Shown here one piece after another: positions 1 to 10,818 of a DNA stretch of 64,000 bases (positions are counted from its first letter, which is position 1; each line of letters starts with the position of its first letter). The notes below the pieces were generated by a model. That model saw only the letters and a program-made list of their open reading frames with translations. It ran no database searches and was not told where the DNA came from. The stretch is taken from contig NZ_CABVPL010000019.1 in NCBI RefSeq assembly GCF_902499045.1, forward strand, positions 1-64,000. The letters are read 5' to 3'. The position numbers were made by a program, and so were the translations under genes. Source of the stretch: Burkholderia latens. Its GTDB lineage: Bacteria; Pseudomonadota; Gammaproteobacteria; Burkholderiales; Burkholderiaceae.

Positions 1-1
1 G

Positions 2-511
2 CGCGCCGCGGCGCCGGTCGCGCACGCGGAAGGCGCGCCGGGTGCGCAGTCCGGCGCGCGTCAGGAAACGCCGCGTGCGCAGCCGCAACCGCGGGTCGAC
101 ACGACCGCGCAGATCGACCAGCCGCGACCGCGCCCTGATTTCCCGGCTCCGGCGCAAGCTGCGCCGACGCGGCGGGAGCGGGCCGCGCCGGCGCCGCAAC
201 CGCGCCCCGAATTCGCGCAACCCGCGCCGCACCGTGAAATCGCGCCGCCGCGCACGAACGAGTACCGGCCGCCCGCGCCTGCCGCGCGCGACATGCCGCG
301 ACCGCAGCCGCAGGCGCCGCGCATGGAGCCGCGGGCGCCGATGCCCGCACCTCACATCGAACCGCGCCCGCAACCGGCACCCCGCATGGAACCGCGCCCG
401 TCCATGCCCGTGCCGCACGTCGAAGCGCGCCCGCAATCGGCGCCGCACGCCGAAGCGCCGCACCCGGGCAATCCGCCGCCCGGCGGCCACGACGAACGAC
501 GCCGCCAGTAA
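2..511 (+). CDS. C-terminal part of a proline/alanine-rich protein (5' end outside window)
   Basis: The frame is open from the left edge to a TAA at 509-511, so only about 169 C-terminal residues are seen. They are almost entirely Pro, Ala, Arg, Gln and Glu, with short repeated blocks such as RMEPR and PRPQP and a tail rich in His and Gly. No catalytic domain is present in this part. Such low-complexity tails occur on secreted or envelope proteins of Burkholderia, for example FecR-like or DUF6600-type proteins, but that assignment is from memory and cannot be tested here. A hairpin terminator follows directly. The coding frame is chosen because it matches the stop just before the terminator; the other open frames in this GC-rich stretch are Arg-rich shadows. 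Confidence 0.6.
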   Translation, partial: RAAAPVAHAEGAPGAQSGARQETPRAQPQPRVDTTAQIDQPRPRPDFPAPAQAAPTRRERAAPAPQPRPEFAQPAPHREIAPPRTNEYRPPAPAARDMPRPQPQAPRMEPRAPMPAPHIEPRPQPAPRMEPRPSMPVPHVEARPQSAPHAEAPHPGNPPPGGHDERRRQ

Positions 512-530
512 CCGTCGCCGATGAAACAGA

Positions 531-563
531 AAGGCCCGAACCGGTGCTTGGCCGGTCGGGCCT
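531..563 (+). terminator. Rho-independent-type hairpin after the proline-rich gene
   Basis: A stem of about 12 bp (AGGCCCGA-CCGG on the left, CCGGTCGGGCCT on the right) closes a short loop. The trailing U-run is weak. It lies between the plus-strand proline-rich gene and the end of thyA on the minus strand, so it may serve both. Confidence 0.6.
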
Positions 564-621
564 GCTTCATGCTGTCGGGGCGCGGAGCGCGTGATTCCGC
601 CCGGCGCGCGGATTCGCGGGT

Positions 622-1593
622 TCAGACCGCCATCGGCGCGGTCAGCGGCTCATGGTGCCGGTAGCCGACCAGCGAGAAATCGGACGGCTCGACGCGTTCG
701 AGCCATTCGGGCGCATAGACGCCCGTCTTCGCGTAATCCGGCACGCGCTCGGCGATCTCGAGCCGCGGGCTGTCGTACGGCTCGCGCGTGAGCTGCTGCT
801 GCAGCATGTCGAGCTGGTTCTCGTAGATGTGCGCGTCGCCGATGAAATATGTGAACCAGCGCGGCGTATAGCCGGTCAGCCGGCCGACGAGCGACAGCAG
901 CGCGGCGCCTTCCGTCAGGTTGAACGGCGTGCCGAGCCCGACGTCGTTGCTGCGGATGTACAGGCACAGCGAGATCTCGCGCTTCGCGACGTTCGGCAGG
1001 AATTGATACAGCAGATGGCACGCAGGCAGCGCGATCTGGTCGAGCACGGCCGGATTCCACGCATGGAACAGGATCCGGCGGTCGGCCGGGTTCTCCATGA
1101 TCGTGTCCAGGCACTGGCGCAGCTGATCGATCGCCTTGTACAGCAGCACCTTCGGCGCACCGTCCTCGTCGAAGCGCGTGACGATGCGGAAACCGCGGCG
1201 CGTCGCGTCGGCGATCTGCGCGTCGGCGCTCGCATCGAGCACCTTGTAGCCGGGCCACTGGCGCCACTGGACGCCGTACACGTCGCCGAGATCGTCGACG
1301 CCCTGGCGGTACGGATTCGCGAGCCACTGCGCGTTGTCGTTCGCGTTCGCGTCCCAGACCTTGCAGCCGAGCGCGCGGAAATCGGCCGCGCTGCGCGATG
1401 CACGCAGGAAGCCGACCAGTTCGCCGATCGCGGACTTGAACGCGAGCTTTTTCGTCGTGACGGCCGGGAAACCTTGCTGCAGGTCGAACCGCAGCATCGC
1501 GCCGGGCATGCTGATGGTACGGATGCCCGTGCGGTTCTCCTGCCAGGTGCCGGTGTCGAGGATGGTGCGAACGAGGTCGAGATACTGTTTCAT
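622..1593 (-). CDS. thyA: Thymidylate synthase
   Basis: Converts dUMP to dTMP using methylene-tetrahydrofolate, in the cytoplasm. The 323-residue product carries the catalytic Cys in PACHLLYQF (about residue 192), preceded by the phosphate-binding [11 protein letters not shown] block. It is longer than the 264-residue E. coli enzyme because of an insertion in the first half, as in some Gram-positive ThyA proteins. The start at 1593 is chosen because AAGGA lies just upstream and the protein begins MKQYLDLV; an in-frame upstream extension to 1719 overlaps the neighbouring gene. folA, which recycles the dihydrofolate made here, is 2.6 kb away, close but not in the same operon. Confidence 0.97.
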   Translation of the reverse strand: MKQYLDLVRTILDTGTWQENRTGIRTISMPGAMLRFDLQQGFPAVTTKKLAFKSAIGELVGFLRASRSAADFRALGCKVWDANANDNAQWLANPYRQGVDDLGDVYGVQWRQWPGYKVLDASADAQIADATRRGFRIVTRFDEDGAPKVLLYKAIDQLRQCLDTIMENPADRRILFHAWNPAVLDQIALPACHLLYQFLPNVAKREISLCLYIRSNDVGLGTPFNLTEGAALLSLVGRLTGYTPRWFTYFIGDAHIYENQLDMLQQQLTREPYDSPRLEIAERVPDYAKTGVYAPEWLERVEPSDFSLVGYRHHEPLTAPMAV

Positions 1594-1634
1594 GCGGGTT
1601 CCTTCGGCCGCGAGGGCGGCCGCACCCGCCAATT

Positions 1635-3032
1635 TTAGCAAGCGTGGCGCGGAACCTCCGGCGACGGCGGCGGAAACGCGCCCAGCGGGTCGCCGCGATC
1701 GCGCATCCCGTGCGCGCACATCAGCCGGTAGAGCGTGACCCGCGACACGCCGAGTTCGCGCGCCGCATCGGCGAAACGGCCGCGGTGACGCAGCAGCGCC
1801 TGCTCGATCGCCTGCCGCTCGGCCGCCTCACGCGCCTCGGTCAGTGACACCGGCGCGAGAATCGCGAATTCGTTCAGCTCGAGATCGGCCGCGGTAATCA
1901 TCCGGCCCTCCGACATCACGATCGCGCGGCGCACGCGATTGATCAGCTCGCGCACGTTGCCCGGCCACGAATAGCCGTACAGCGCGGCGATCGCGTCCGG
2001 CGAGAAGCCGCGCAGCCGCCGGTGCGCATCGCCCTTGAAACGCTCGAGCATGTGCCGCGCCAGCAGCTCGATGTCCTTGCCGCGCGCGCGCAGCGGCGGC
2101 TCCTCGATCTTCAGCACGCACAGCCGGTGGAACAGGTCCTCGCGGAAGCGCCCTTCGCGCAGCGCCGCATCCATGTCCACGTGCGTCGCGCAGATCACGC
2201 GCACGTCGACCGGCACCGACACGTGCGCGCCGAGCCGCTCGATCTTGCCTTCCTGCAAAAAGCGCAGCAGGCTCGCCTGGCTTTCGAGCGGCAGGTCGCC
2301 GATCTCGTCGAGAAACAGCGTGCCGCCGTTCGCGGCCTCGACGCGGCCGATCTTGCGCTGGTTCGCGCCCGTGAATGCACCGCGCTCATAGCCGAACAGT
2401 TCGGCCTGCAGCAGCGTCGACGGAATCGCACCGCAGTTGATCGCGACGAATGGCGCATGCGCGCGCGCCGAGCGCTCGTGAATCGCGACGGCAGTCAGTT
2501 CCTTGCCGGTGCCCGATTCGCCGGAGATGAACACGGGCGCATCGGTCGTCGCGACGCGCCGGATCGTCCTGAAGAGCCCGAGCATCGCGTCGCACGTGCC
2601 GACCATCTCGCCTTCCGCGCGCCCGGCGCCAACGGGCGACGCGACGGGATCGGTGAGCGCGACCATGCCGTGCGCGTGACCGACGGTCTCGACGATGCGC
2701 GCCGTCTCGTACGGCATCGTCACGTAGTCGAAGCAATAGTCGCGAATCAGATGTCGGAGCGTGGCGTCCTGCAACTGGCCGCGCCGGGTCGCCGCGATCC
2801 AGCCGATGTGCTGGATGCTCAGGCACGGTTCGAGTTCGCGCAGATCCGCGGGCCGGAAACCCGGCGAGAAATCGAGCAGGCCGGCGGTCGCCACGCCGTG
2901 CTGCACGACACGCCGCACGTCGCGCGCGGTCTCCGCGAGATCGACGCGCCACCCGCATTCGTCGAAATGCCCGCGCAACGCGTCGTTCGGTTCGCGCGAG
3001 AAATAGATCACATGCCGCTGCTCGGCTCCCAT
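1635..3032 (-). CDS. Sigma-54-interacting transcriptional regulator (VpsR-like)
   Basis: A 465-residue enhancer-binding protein. Residues 1-130 form an atypical receiver-like domain. The AAA+ domain (about 140-370) has Walker A GESGTGKE at 171-178, the sigma-54 contact loop GAFTGAN at 218-224 and Walker [11 protein letters not shown] near 236-245. The C-terminus has a Fis-type helix-turn-helix ([17 protein letters not shown]). All motifs needed to drive RpoN-dependent transcription are intact. The N-terminal domain and overall layout resemble VpsR of Vibrio and the biofilm regulators of that type in Burkholderia (BerB), some of which bind c-di-GMP; that resemblance is recalled, not tested. 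It lies 41 bases upstream of thyA in the same direction, so read-through is possible, but the functions are unrelated. Confidence 0.88.
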   Translation of the reverse strand: MGAEQRHVIYFSREPNDALRGHFDECGWRVDLAETARDVRRVVQHGVATAGLLDFSPGFRPADLRELEPCLSIQHIGWIAATRRGQLQDATLRHLIRDYCFDYVTMPYETARIVETVGHAHGMVALTDPVASPVGAGRAEGEMVGTCDAMLGLFRTIRRVATTDAPVFISGESGTGKELTAVAIHERSARAHAPFVAINCGAIPSTLLQAELFGYERGAFTGANQRKIGRVEAANGGTLFLDEIGDLPLESQASLLRFLQEGKIERLGAHVSVPVDVRVICATHVDMDAALREGRFREDLFHRLCVLKIEEPPLRARGKDIELLARHMLERFKGDAHRRLRGFSPDAIAALYGYSWPGNVRELINRVRRAIVMSEGRMITAADLELNEFAILAPVSLTEAREAAERQAIEQALLRHRGRFADAARELGVSRVTLYRLMCAHGMRDRGDPLGAFPPPSPEVPRHAC

Positions 3033-3530
3033 ATGCCCACCCCGTTCATCAACCGTCTAACGATTGCCGCGCACGCAAGCCGCGCGCGAAAAGGATCGAA
3101 TCGGGTCAGCCGAAGCGGCTCGATTCGCCATGCCGATGCTCGGCAACGGCAAGCCTCGCATGATGGCGCTTATATCGCGTCCAGTTGTTTTGTGGTCACG
3201 ACAGCTTGGTTATAGGCGCCGAATACGACAATCCGATTGCGGCGCGAATGGGCGAGCGGTCGAATCGCTCAGCGGTAGACGCATATCAATCATCTGCACA
3301 TAGCACGCGCAGCGACACGCTCATGCATCGACACACGCGCCGATTTTCATCCCTGGCGGCTGCCGGTTGAATCCGCAGAACTCCGGAGCCCGCTCGTTTC
3401 ACGGCTGAAACATTTCCCGGGGTTTTCCGCCACGCGTTACTGCGCGCGCTCGCGAATCATAGACGCAACAACGCGCGTCGGCCGATGGCATGTATTTCGC
3501 TGAATGCGTAACAGATCGGAGAAAGCGACC
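3033..3530. other. Intergenic region between the divergent regulator and a small secreted protein
   Basis: About 500 bases less GC-rich than the neighbours. It must hold the promoter of the minus-strand sigma-54 regulator and that of the plus-strand gene at 3531. Short open frames here (for example 3064-3303) lack a ribosome site and look like chance. I see no convincing -24/-12 element, hairpin or RNA gene. Confidence 0.5.
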
Positions 3531-3857
3531 ATGCGAATACTTTTTTCACAGTGTTTCGGGAAGGTGGCGATTGCATTCGCGCTCGCGTGTCCGCTCTTGC
3601 CGGCACACGCGCAAGAAAGTGCGAAACCCGAACGCGCGCTGTTGCTCGCCGATAACACGCCGGGCATGCATCGCGACAACCGGTTCGGCATCGTGCCGGT
3701 CGCGGTGCCGCAACCGCGTTCGTCCGACAACACGTCGGTGACGCTATGGGACGAGATCACGCCGCCGGCGCGGCCGCCGATGCCGATCCCCGTGCAGCAT
3801 CCCGGCTACACACAGCATGCGATGGAGCGCAGCGCAACGAACCGCATCCATCGATGA
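3531..3857 (+). CDS. Small secreted protein of unknown function
   Basis: A 108-residue protein with a clear signal peptide: Met-Arg start, hydrophobic core [13 protein letters not shown], and a likely cleavage after AHA near residue 28. The mature part is Pro-rich, with no recognised domain and no cysteine. The start is chosen from GGAGAAAG placed six bases before ATG; an upstream in-frame codon at 3504 would bury the signal peptide. It stands alone between two intergenic gaps. I do not recognise it. Confidence 0.65.
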   Translation: MRILFSQCFGKVAIAFALACPLLPAHAQESAKPERALLLADNTPGMHRDNRFGIVPVAVPQPRSSDNTSVTLWDEITPPARPPMPIPVQHPGYTQHAMERSATNRIHR

Positions 3858-4158
3858 TGGGTCTGCGGCGGCCTGCGCATCGCGATCGATGAGGAATGCA
3901 TATCGAATCGAGCGATGCCGCGCGGTTCCGGCCGACTCGACTCCCGCTGCGTCGACGCCGCGACGCGAACGTTTTTGTGTCCGTCCCCCGGCGGGCACGC
4001 TTTTTATTCCGCGTGTCACGACGCGAAGCCTGCGCATCGTCACCGCCTGCGACGATGCGCGAGCTTCCGGGCTCGCCGACGCGTGTACACCGACGCGGCC
4101 CGCTGCCGTCATTCCGGTAGAATCGGCGCCATTCCGGCTTTCCTCTTTCCCGATCTTC
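3858..4158. other. Intergenic region upstream of folA
   Basis: 301 bases with no supported gene. It presumably contains the folA promoter; GGTAGAAT near 4120 could be a -10 element. Long frames crossing it are extensions of folA in frame and have Arg-rich composition. Confidence 0.4.
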
Positions 4159-4659
4159 ATGACGACGTTGACCCTGATCGTCGCGCGCGCCCGCAACGGC
4201 ATCATCGGCCGCGACAACCAGTTGCCCTGGAAACTTCCCGAGGACCTCGCGTTCTTCAAGCGCACGACGATGGGGGCGCCGATCGTGATGGGCCGCAAGA
4301 CTCACGAGTCGATCGGCCGGCCGCTGCCGGGCCGCCGCAACATCGTCGTCACGCGCGACGCCGCGCGCCGCTTCGACGGCTGCGATACCGTCACGTCGCT
4401 CGCCGACGCGCTCGCGCTCGCCGCGCACGACGGCGCGGCCGAAGCGTTCCTGATCGGCGGCGCGCAACTCTATGCGGAAGGCCTCGCGCTCGCCGACAAG
4501 CTGATCGTCACCGAGATCGACGCGGACTTCGACGGCGACGCGTCGTTCCCGGCGCCCGATCCCGCGCACTGGCGCGAAGTGTCGCGCGACCCGCATCAGG
4601 CGGCCGCGCCGAACACGTTCGGCTATGCGTTCGTCGTCTACGAGCGCAAGCGCGGCTGA
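4159..4659 (+). CDS. folA: Dihydrofolate reductase
   Basis: Reduces dihydrofolate to tetrahydrofolate with NADPH; the target of trimethoprim. The 166-residue protein has the expected landmarks: [24 protein letters not shown] at the N-terminus (substrate Asp of LPED), the [20 protein letters not shown] loop, and GGAQLY near residue 100. Length is typical. The start ATG at 4159 gives the standard DHFR N-terminus (MTTLTLIVA). The coding frame stays open far upstream, but that part has no DHFR content. It is followed by a strong bidirectional terminator. Confidence 0.97.
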   Translation: MTTLTLIVARARNGIIGRDNQLPWKLPEDLAFFKRTTMGAPIVMGRKTHESIGRPLPGRRNIVVTRDAARRFDGCDTVTSLADALALAAHDGAAEAFLIGGAQLYAEGLALADKLIVTEIDADFDGDASFPAPDPAHWREVSRDPHQAAAPNTFGYAFVVYERKRG

Positions 4660-4674
4660 CACGCGGCACGCGAT

Positions 4675-4720
4675 AAAAAAGCCCGACCGGCTCGCACGCG
4701 CCGGTCGGGCTTTCGATTTT
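4675..4720. terminator. Bidirectional terminator between folA and pmbA
   Basis: A perfect 10-bp stem, GCCCGACCGG / CCGGTCGGGC, with a 10-base loop, flanked by an A-run on the left and a T-rich run on the right. It can end folA (plus strand) and pmbA (minus strand). Confidence 0.9.
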
Positions 4721-4742
4721 CTGGCGGCCTGTGCCGCGCCGG

Positions 4743-6113
4743 TTACTGCCCGGCGATCGTCATCTGCTCGATCAGCACCGAGCCGGTTTCCTTCGTGCCG
4801 CGCACGATCGAATCCGCGCCGATCGCGACGATGTGCCGGAACATTTCCTGCAGCGTGCTCGCGACGGTGATCTCCTCGACCGGATACTGGATCACGCCGT
4901 TCTCGACCCAGAAGCCGGCCGCGCCGCGCGAATAGTCGCCCGTCACGTAGTTCACGCCCTGCCCCATCAGCTCGGTCAGCAGCAGGCCCGTGCCGAGCTT
5001 CTTCAGCATCGCGTCGAAGTCGTCGCCCGGCTGCGTGTTCGAACTGCGCAGCGCGAGGTTGTGCGAGCCGCCCGCATTGCCGGTCGTTTGCGTGCCGAGC
5101 TTGCGTGCGGAATAGGTCGACAGGAAGTAGCCTTCGACGACGCCGTCCTTGACGACGCTGCGCGCACGCGTGCGCACGCCTTCCTCGTCGAACGGCGCGC
5201 TGCCCATCGCGCGCGGCACGTGCGGATCCTCGACGACCTGCACGTGCGGCGCGAACACCGGCTTGCCGAGGCTGTCGACGAGGAACGACGTCTTGCGGTA
5301 CAGCGCGCCGCCGCTGACCGCCTGCACGAACGCGCCGAGCAGGCCGGCCGCGAGCGGCGCCTCGAACAGCACGGGCACCTTGCGCGTGTCGAGACGGCGC
5401 GCGCCCATCCGCGCGAGCGCACGCTCGGCCGCGTAGCGCCCGACGGCTTCCGGCGCCGCGAGGTCGACCGCGCTGCGCTTCGACGAATACCAGTCGTCGC
5501 GCTGCATGTGGCGGCCGCTGCCGGCGATCGGCGCGCACGCGATGTAGTGGCGCGAGTACGGGTAGCCGGCGAGGAAGCCGCGCGACGTCGCGAGCACGAA
5601 CTGCGAATGCTGCGCCGATACGCTCGCGCCTTCCGAGTTGCGGATCTGCGGGCTCACAGCGAATGCGGCATCTTCCGCGCGGCGTGCGAGCGCGACGGCC
5701 TCGTCGGCCGTCAGCGCCCACGGATGATAGAGGTCGAGGTCGCGCGGGTCGGTCTCGAGCAGCTCGGCTTCGGCGAGGCCGGCCGCATCGTCCTCGGCCG
5801 TGAAGCGCGCGATGTTGTACGCGGCGGCGACCGTATCCTTGATCGCGGCCGGCGAGAAGTCCGACGTGCTCGCGTTGCCGCGCTTCTTGCCGATGAACAC
5901 CGTCACGCCGACCATCTTGTCGCGATTGTGTTCGATCGTCTCGACCTCGCCTCGCCGCACCGACACCGACAGGCCGTCGCCTTCGGAGATTTCGGTCGCG
6001 GCGTCGGTCGCGCCGAGCGCCTTCGCGTGGCGAAGGATGTCCGACGCGATTTCCTTGAGCTGGTCCTGCGTGTGCGGGAAATAGCGCGCTTGTACGTCGA
6101 GATTGGCTGCCAT
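4743..6113 (-). CDS. pmbA: Metalloprotease PmbA (TldE)
   Basis: A 456-residue U62-family protein, the E subunit of the TldD/TldE protease, which degrades unfolded peptides and matures some peptide antibiotics in other bacteria. In this heterodimer the zinc site is on TldD; PmbA lacks HExxxH, and none is seen here. Family landmarks include the [19 protein letters not shown] stretch near the N-terminus, [13 protein letters not shown] near the middle, and [16 protein letters not shown] near the C-terminus. darP is divergently placed upstream, which matches the yjgA-pmbA pairing in E. coli. Confidence 0.95.
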   Translation of the reverse strand: MAANLDVQARYFPHTQDQLKEIASDILRHAKALGATDAATEISEGDGLSVSVRRGEVETIEHNRDKMVGVTVFIGKKRGNASTSDFSPAAIKDTVAAAYNIARFTAEDDAAGLAEAELLETDPRDLDLYHPWALTADEAVALARRAEDAAFAVSPQIRNSEGASVSAQHSQFVLATSRGFLAGYPYSRHYIACAPIAGSGRHMQRDDWYSSKRSAVDLAAPEAVGRYAAERALARMGARRLDTRKVPVLFEAPLAAGLLGAFVQAVSGGALYRKTSFLVDSLGKPVFAPHVQVVEDPHVPRAMGSAPFDEEGVRTRARSVVKDGVVEGYFLSTYSARKLGTQTTGNAGGSHNLALRSSNTQPGDDFDAMLKKLGTGLLLTELMGQGVNYVTGDYSRGAAGFWVENGVIQYPVEEITVASTLQEMFRHIVAIGADSIVRGTKETGSVLIEQMTIAGQ

Positions 6114-6240
6114 CGTCTTGGTATCCGGTGGCGGGCGGGCGCCCGCATGTTCAAAATGTTGCGTATCCCGCGATCATAGCAAGGTCCGGGGCCACATACC
6201 GACAAGCTTGGGGTGTCCGCGTCGCGATACAATGCCGCCC

Positions 6241-6846
6241 ATGACACGCAAAACCCGAATCCAGCCGATCGAGCACGCCGCCGAAGACGACGACAACGGC
6301 TACGATCGCCCCAGCAAATCCCAGTTGAAGCGCGAAATGCACGCGCTGCAGGAACTCGGCCAGGCGCTGGTCGACCTGCCGAAGGACGCGCTCAAGCGCA
6401 TGCCGATGCCCGAAGATCTCGCGGACGCCGTGCGCGAAGCGCGCCGGATCACCGATCACGAAGGCAAGCGCCGCCAGCTTCAGTACGTCGGCCGCGTGAT
6501 GCGCTCGCTGACCGATGACGAAACGGCCGCGCTGCGCACCGCGCTCGACGCCCAGCGCGGCGTGAACAAGGCCGCGACGGCCCGCCTGCACTGGATCGAG
6601 CGCACGCGCGAACAGTTGCTCGCGAGCGACGACGCGCTGACCGAATTCCTCCGCCAGCACCCGGAAGCCGACATCCAGGAAGGCCGCACGCTGATCCGCA
6701 ACGCGCGCAAGGAAGCGCAGCAAGGCAAGCCGCCGCGCTATTTCCGCGAGCTGTTCCAGTGGATCAAGACCGCGAGCGGCACGGACGAAGCGGACGGCGG
6801 CGAAGCACCGGACGACGCCGGAGACGACCATGACGACGAAGCGTAA
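6241..6846 (+). CDS. darP: Ribosome-associated protein DarP (YjgA, DUF615)
   Basis: A 201-residue protein of the DUF615 family, which acts in late 50S subunit assembly. Conserved parts seen are [17 protein letters not shown], the helical middle, and RHPEADIQ-type residues followed by RNARKEA. The C-terminal tail is acidic (many Asp and Glu). The start MTRKTRIQ at 6241 is preferred, with an alternative ATG nine bases upstream. It is divergent from pmbA, and its last 17 bases overlap the start of mog, which implies coupled translation. Confidence 0.93.
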   Translation: MTRKTRIQPIEHAAEDDDNGYDRPSKSQLKREMHALQELGQALVDLPKDALKRMPMPEDLADAVREARRITDHEGKRRQLQYVGRVMRSLTDDETAALRTALDAQRGVNKAATARLHWIERTREQLLASDDALTEFLRQHPEADIQEGRTLIRNARKEAQQGKPPRYFRELFQWIKTASGTDEADGGEAPDDAGDDHDDEA

Positions 6847-7444
6847 TCACCCGGACGAACTCGTGGTCGGCCTCGTGTCGATCAGCGACCGCGCGAGCAC
6901 GGGCGTCTACGAAGACAAGGGAATCCCGGCGCTGCAGGAATGGCTCGCCGCCGCGCTGGTCTCGCCGTGGCGCGCCGAAACCCGGCTGATCCAGGACGAT
7001 GCGCCGACGATCTCGGCCACGCTGACCGAACTCGTCGACGTCGCCGGCTGCGATCTCGTGCTGACGACCGGCGGCACCGGCCCCGCGCGCCGCGACGTGA
7101 CGCCGGAAGCCACGCTGGCCGTGGCGACGAAGGAAATGCCGGGATTCGGCGAACAGATGCGGCAGATCAGCCTGAACTTCGTGCCCACCGCGATCCTGTC
7201 GCGGCAGGTCGCGGTGATCCGCGAAACGGCCGCGGCCGATCACGCGGCGCTGATCATCAACCTGCCCGGCCAGCCGAAGTCGATCCGCGAAACGCTCGAA
7301 GGGCTGCGCGATGCCGACGGCAAGTCGACCGTGCCCGGCATCTTCGCGGCGGTGCCGTATTGCATCGACCTGATCGGCGGCCCGTACATCGAGACCGACG
7401 CCGCGGTGGTCGCGGCGTTCCGGCCGAAGAGCGCGCGACGCTGA
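6830..7444 (+). CDS. mog: Molybdopterin adenylyltransferase
   Basis: Adenylylates molybdopterin in molybdenum cofactor synthesis. The 204-residue product has the MoaB/Mog fold signatures: [19 protein letters not shown] at the N-terminus, [17 protein letters not shown] in the middle and the [13 protein letters not shown] loop near residue 150. It starts inside the 3' end of darP (17-base overlap) with GGAGACGACC upstream, so the two form an operon. No other moa or moe gene is nearby. Confidence 0.95.
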   Translation: MTTKRNHPDELVVGLVSISDRASTGVYEDKGIPALQEWLAAALVSPWRAETRLIQDDAPTISATLTELVDVAGCDLVLTTGGTGPARRDVTPEATLAVATKEMPGFGEQMRQISLNFVPTAILSRQVAVIRETAAADHAALIINLPGQPKSIRETLEGLRDADGKSTVPGIFAAVPYCIDLIGGPYIETDAAVVAAFRPKSARR

Positions 7445-7478
7445 ACGTGGATCGAGCGCCGCGCGGGCGCCGGCACGC

Positions 7479-8105
7479 TCAGGCGGCCGGCACGGAATCG
7501 CCCGCCGGCGCCGACGCCGACGCGGCCGGAATCAGGAAATGCTCGCGGTAGTACTTCAGTTCGTCGATCGACTCGTGGATGTCGGCGAGCGCCGTGTGCA
7601 TCGCACGCTTCTGGAAACCCTTGTAGATCGCGGGCTGCCACCGGCGGCACAGCTCCTTGAGCGTGCTGACGTCCAGGTTGCGGTAGTGGAAGAACCGCTC
7701 GAATTCCGGCATCCAGCGCGCCATGAAGCGGCGGTCCTGGCAAATCGAATTGCCGCACATCGGCGACTTGCCGGGCGGCACGTACTGCGCGAGGAACGCC
7801 TGCAGCTGCGCGGCGGCCTCCGCTTCGGTCACGGTCGACGCGCGCACGCGGTCGATCAGGCCCGAGCGGCCATGCGTCGACTTGTTCCAGTCGTCCATCT
7901 TCGCGAGCGTTTCGTCGCTCTGGTGGATCGCGAACACGGGGCCTTCCACCGCGATGTCGAGCGTGGAATTGGTCACGACGATCGCGATTTCGATGATGCG
8001 GTCGTTATCCGGGTCGAGGCCCGTCATCTCCATGTCGAGCCAGACGAGGTTCAACTCGTTGCGCACGAGCGCGGGCTGGCTGGCGGAAGCGGCGGTATCG
8101 GTCAT
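7479..8105 (-). CDS. orn: Oligoribonuclease
   Basis: A 3'-5' exonuclease of the DEDDh family that clears 2-5 nucleotide RNA fragments and pGpG. In 208 residues it shows the motifs in order: [16 protein letters not shown] (DED motif I), the [10 protein letters not shown] region, and [18 protein letters not shown] with [12 protein letters not shown] (motif II and following), ending in [16 protein letters not shown] (motif III His/Asp). The N-terminal tail is about 20 residues longer than in E. coli, and the C-terminus is Ala-rich. It converges with mog and diverges from the M48 peptidase. Confidence 0.96.
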   Translation of the reverse strand: MTDTAASASQPALVRNELNLVWLDMEMTGLDPDNDRIIEIAIVVTNSTLDIAVEGPVFAIHQSDETLAKMDDWNKSTHGRSGLIDRVRASTVTEAEAAAQLQAFLAQYVPPGKSPMCGNSICQDRRFMARWMPEFERFFHYRNLDVSTLKELCRRWQPAIYKGFQKRAMHTALADIHESIDELKYYREHFLIPAASASAPAGDSVPAA

Positions 8106-8222
8106 GAGTCATCCTGGAAAATGGCGGACGGCGCACGGCGCCGCCCGGGCGGCCGGCATCGCACGAGCGGGCGCGGTCCGCAAGAACATATAATTCTCGC
8201 ATAGAACCCTTTGGCGCCTTCG

Positions 8223-9482
8223 ATGTCACCCTTTTCGTTCACCCTGCTGTTCGCGATCGCCGTGCTCGCGATGGTCGTCACCAAGCTGTGGCTCGCGTCG
8301 CGGCAGATCCGCTTCGTCGCCGCGCACCGCAACGGCGTGCCCGAACAGTTCAGCAGCACCATTCCGCTGACCGCCCATCAGCGCGCGGCCGACTACACGG
8401 TCGAGCGCACGCGGCTCGCGATGTTCGAGATCGTCGTCAGCGCGGCCGTGCTGGTCGGCCTGACGCTGCTCGGCGGCGTCGGCGCGCTCGACGCGCTGCT
8501 GACGGGCTGGCTCGGCCGCGGCTACGGGCAGCAGGTCGCGCTCGTCGCTGCGGTGCTCGTGATCACGGGCGTGATCGACGTGCCGTTCGAGTACTACCGC
8601 CAGTTCGGCATCGAGCAGCGCTTCGGCTTCAACCGGATGACCAAGCGCCTGTTCTTCACCGACATGCTGAAAAACACGCTGCTCGGCGCCGTGCTCGGCC
8701 TGCCGCTGCTGTTCGTCGTGCTGTGGCTGATGAATCAGGCCGGCAGCTTGTGGTGGCTGTGGACGTGGGCCGTCTGGGTCGCGTTCCAGATGCTCGTGCT
8801 GCTGATCTACCCGACCTTCATCGCCCCGCTCTTCAACAAGTTCGAACCGCTGACGGACGAAGCGCTGCGCACGCGCATCGAGTCGCTGATGAAACGTTGC
8901 GGCTTCGCGGCGAAGGGGCTGTTCGTGATGGACGGCAGCCGCCGCTCCGCGCACGGCAACGCGTATTTCACGGGCTTCGGCGCATCGAAGCGGATCGTGT
9001 TCTTCGACACGCTGCTCGCGCGGCTGTCCGGCGAGGAGATCGAAGCCGTGCTCGCGCACGAGCTCGGCCACTTCAAGCGCCGGCACGTGATGAAGCGGAT
9101 GCTCGTGTCGTTCGTGCTCAGCCTCGTGCTGCTCGCGCTGCTCGGCTGGCTCGCGCAGCGCACGTGGTTCTACACGGGGCTCGGCGTCACGCCGTCGCTC
9201 GACTCGAGCAACGCGGGCGCCGCGCTCGTGCTGTTCTTCCTCGCGATCCCCGTGTTCCTGTTCTTCGCGACGCCGTTCAGCAGCCTCACGTCGCGCAAGC
9301 ACGAGTTCGAGGCCGACGCGTTCGCGGCCAGCCAGACCGACGCGCAGGATCTCGTCAGCGCGCTCGTGAAGCTCTACGAGGACAACGCGTCGACGCTCAC
9401 GCCCGATCCCGTCTACACGGCCTTCTACTACTCGCATCCGCCCGCGTCGCAGCGGATCGACCGCCTGATGCAGCACGCATGA
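8223..9482 (+). CDS. M48 family integral membrane metallopeptidase (Ste24/CAAX protease-like)
   Basis: A 419-residue multi-pass inner-membrane zinc protease. Seven or so hydrophobic segments are visible; the zinc motif HELGH is at 279-283, and the third ligand lies in HEFEAD near residue 361. The N-terminal domain matches the peptidase M48 N-domain ([14 protein letters not shown]). In Gram-negative bacteria the substrate is unknown; prenylated proteins are the substrate only in eukaryotes. ATG at 8223 is chosen over a TTG twelve bases upstream. Its stop overlaps the rsgA start (ATGA). Confidence 0.92.
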   Translation: MSPFSFTLLFAIAVLAMVVTKLWLASRQIRFVAAHRNGVPEQFSSTIPLTAHQRAADYTVERTRLAMFEIVVSAAVLVGLTLLGGVGALDALLTGWLGRGYGQQVALVAAVLVITGVIDVPFEYYRQFGIEQRFGFNRMTKRLFFTDMLKNTLLGAVLGLPLLFVVLWLMNQAGSLWWLWTWAVWVAFQMLVLLIYPTFIAPLFNKFEPLTDEALRTRIESLMKRCGFAAKGLFVMDGSRRSAHGNAYFTGFGASKRIVFFDTLLARLSGEEIEAVLAHELGHFKRRHVMKRMLVSFVLSLVLLALLGWLAQRTWFYTGLGVTPSLDSSNAGAALVLFFLAIPVFLFFATPFSSLTSRKHEFEADAFAASQTDAQDLVSALVKLYEDNASTLTPDPVYTAFYYSHPPASQRIDRLMQHA

Positions 9483-10420
9483 GCCGGCCGACCTCCCGCA
9501 AGCCGGCCCCGCGCGCATCGGGCGCGCCGCGTGTCGAAGGCCGCGTGATCGCGGCGCACGGCCGCCACTACATCGTCGCGCCAGACGACGGCGGCCCGAT
9601 GCTGCAGTGCTTCCCTCGCGGCAAGAAGAGCGAGATCGCGGTCGGCGACCGCGTCGTGTACGAACAGGCGTCGGCCGACCAGGGCGTGATCGTCGAAATC
9701 GGCGAGCGGCGCAACCTGCTGTACCGCTCCGATCAGTTCAAGTCGAAGTTGTTCGCGGCGAACCTCGACCAGTTGCTGATCGTGCTCGCGACCGAGCCCT
9801 ATTTCAGCGAGGACCTGCTCGGCCGCGCGCTGATCGCGGCCGAGGCGAACGAACTGAAGCCGCTCGTCGTGCTGAACAAGATCGACGTCGAGGCTGCGCT
9901 GCCGATCGCCCGCGAGCGTCTCGCGCCGTACCGCGCGCTGGGCTACGACGTGCTCGAACTGTCGGTGAAGGGCGCGCCCGACGACGCGCGCGCGCAGCTG
10001 ATGCCGCATCTGGCCGGCCATTCGACGATCCTGCTCGGCCAGTCCGGGATGGGCAAGTCGACGCTCGTGAACCTGCTCGTGCCCGATGCCGAAGCCGCGA
10101 CCCGTGAAATCTCCGCTGCGCTCAACAGCGGCCGTCACACGACGACGTTCACGCGCCTCTACCCGCTCGACGGCGGCGGCGCGCTGATCGATTCGCCGGG
10201 TTTCCAGGAGTTCGGCCTCTATCACCTGACCGAAGGCCGCCTCGAGCGCGCGTTTCCGGAATTCCGCCCGTTGCTCGCGGACTGCCGTTTCTATAATTGC
10301 CATCATCTGCACGAGCCCGGCTGCGCGATTCTCGAAGCCGTCGCCGACGGCCGCATTGCGCCGTCCCGGCATGCGCTTTATGCGCAGCTCGTGCACGAAG
10401 CAAGCCAGATCGTTCGCTGA
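9479..10420 (+). CDS. rsgA: Ribosome small subunit-dependent GTPase RsgA
   Basis: A circularly permuted GTPase that checks 30S subunit maturation. The 313-residue protein has an N-terminal OB-fold (about 18-90), G-motifs in the permuted order NKID (G4), then GQSGMGKST (G1), then DSPGF (G3), and a C-terminal zinc knuckle with [14 protein letters not shown]. The permutation is diagnostic. Translation is coupled to the M48 peptidase through an ATGA overlap. A small zinc-ribbon gene follows 57 bases downstream. Confidence 0.96.
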   Translation: MSRPTSRKPAPRASGAPRVEGRVIAAHGRHYIVAPDDGGPMLQCFPRGKKSEIAVGDRVVYEQASADQGVIVEIGERRNLLYRSDQFKSKLFAANLDQLLIVLATEPYFSEDLLGRALIAAEANELKPLVVLNKIDVEAALPIARERLAPYRALGYDVLELSVKGAPDDARAQLMPHLAGHSTILLGQSGMGKSTLVNLLVPDAEAATREISAALNSGRHTTTFTRLYPLDGGGALIDSPGFQEFGLYHLTEGRLERAFPEFRPLLADCRFYNCHHLHEPGCAILEAVADGRIAPSRHALYAQLVHEASQIVR

Positions 10421-10477
10421 GTTCGCGGCGGACGAAGGCGGCCGGACCGGAGCCGGCGCTCACCGACAGGAGCCTCG

Positions 10478-10795
10478 ATGCGTTTCAAGGCCCCCGACCT
10501 CGCCACCGCGCAGCACTGGGCGAACGTGCTGCAGGCGGCCGGCATCGGCTGCGAACTGCACAACTGCTACGCGACCGGCGCGCTCGGCGGCCTGCCGGTC
10601 GACGCGTGCGCGCCCGAGCTGTGGCTCGACGACGAACGCGACGATGCGCTTGCGCGACGCCTGCTCGACGCCGCATCACACGGCCCGGCCACCGGCGCCG
10701 CGCCGTGGCGCTGCCGGCAGTGCGGCGAAGCGCTCGACGCGCAGTTCACAGCCTGCTGGCAATGCGGCGCCGTGCGCGATCCGCTCGACGACTGA
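10478..10795 (+). CDS. DUF2007-like protein with C-terminal zinc ribbon
   Basis: A 105-residue protein. The N-terminal 60 residues match the small signal-transducing DUF2007 type (RFKAPDLATAQHWANVLQAAGI, then a Leu/Asp-rich end). The C-terminus has two CxxC pairs, CRQCGE and CWQCGA, which should bind one zinc. Gene ends are set by GACAGGAGCC before the ATG and a terminator after the stop. It follows rsgA in the same direction and may be co-transcribed. Function unknown. Confidence 0.85.
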   Translation: MRFKAPDLATAQHWANVLQAAGIGCELHNCYATGALGGLPVDACAPELWLDDERDDALARRLLDAASHGPATGAAPWRCRQCGEALDAQFTACWQCGAVRDPLDD

Positions 10796-10818
10796 ACGCA
10801 ACGTCCTGACACACAGCG

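Noticed and set aside
42-524. Arg-rich 160-codon plus-strand frame and its antisense partners near the left edge
   Set aside because: The repetitive Pro/Arg composition is the shifted-frame shadow of the proline-rich gene, which ends before a terminator.
3064-3303. Open frame of 79 codons in the intergenic region
   Set aside because: No ribosome site, no domain, and it covers two opposite promoter regions.
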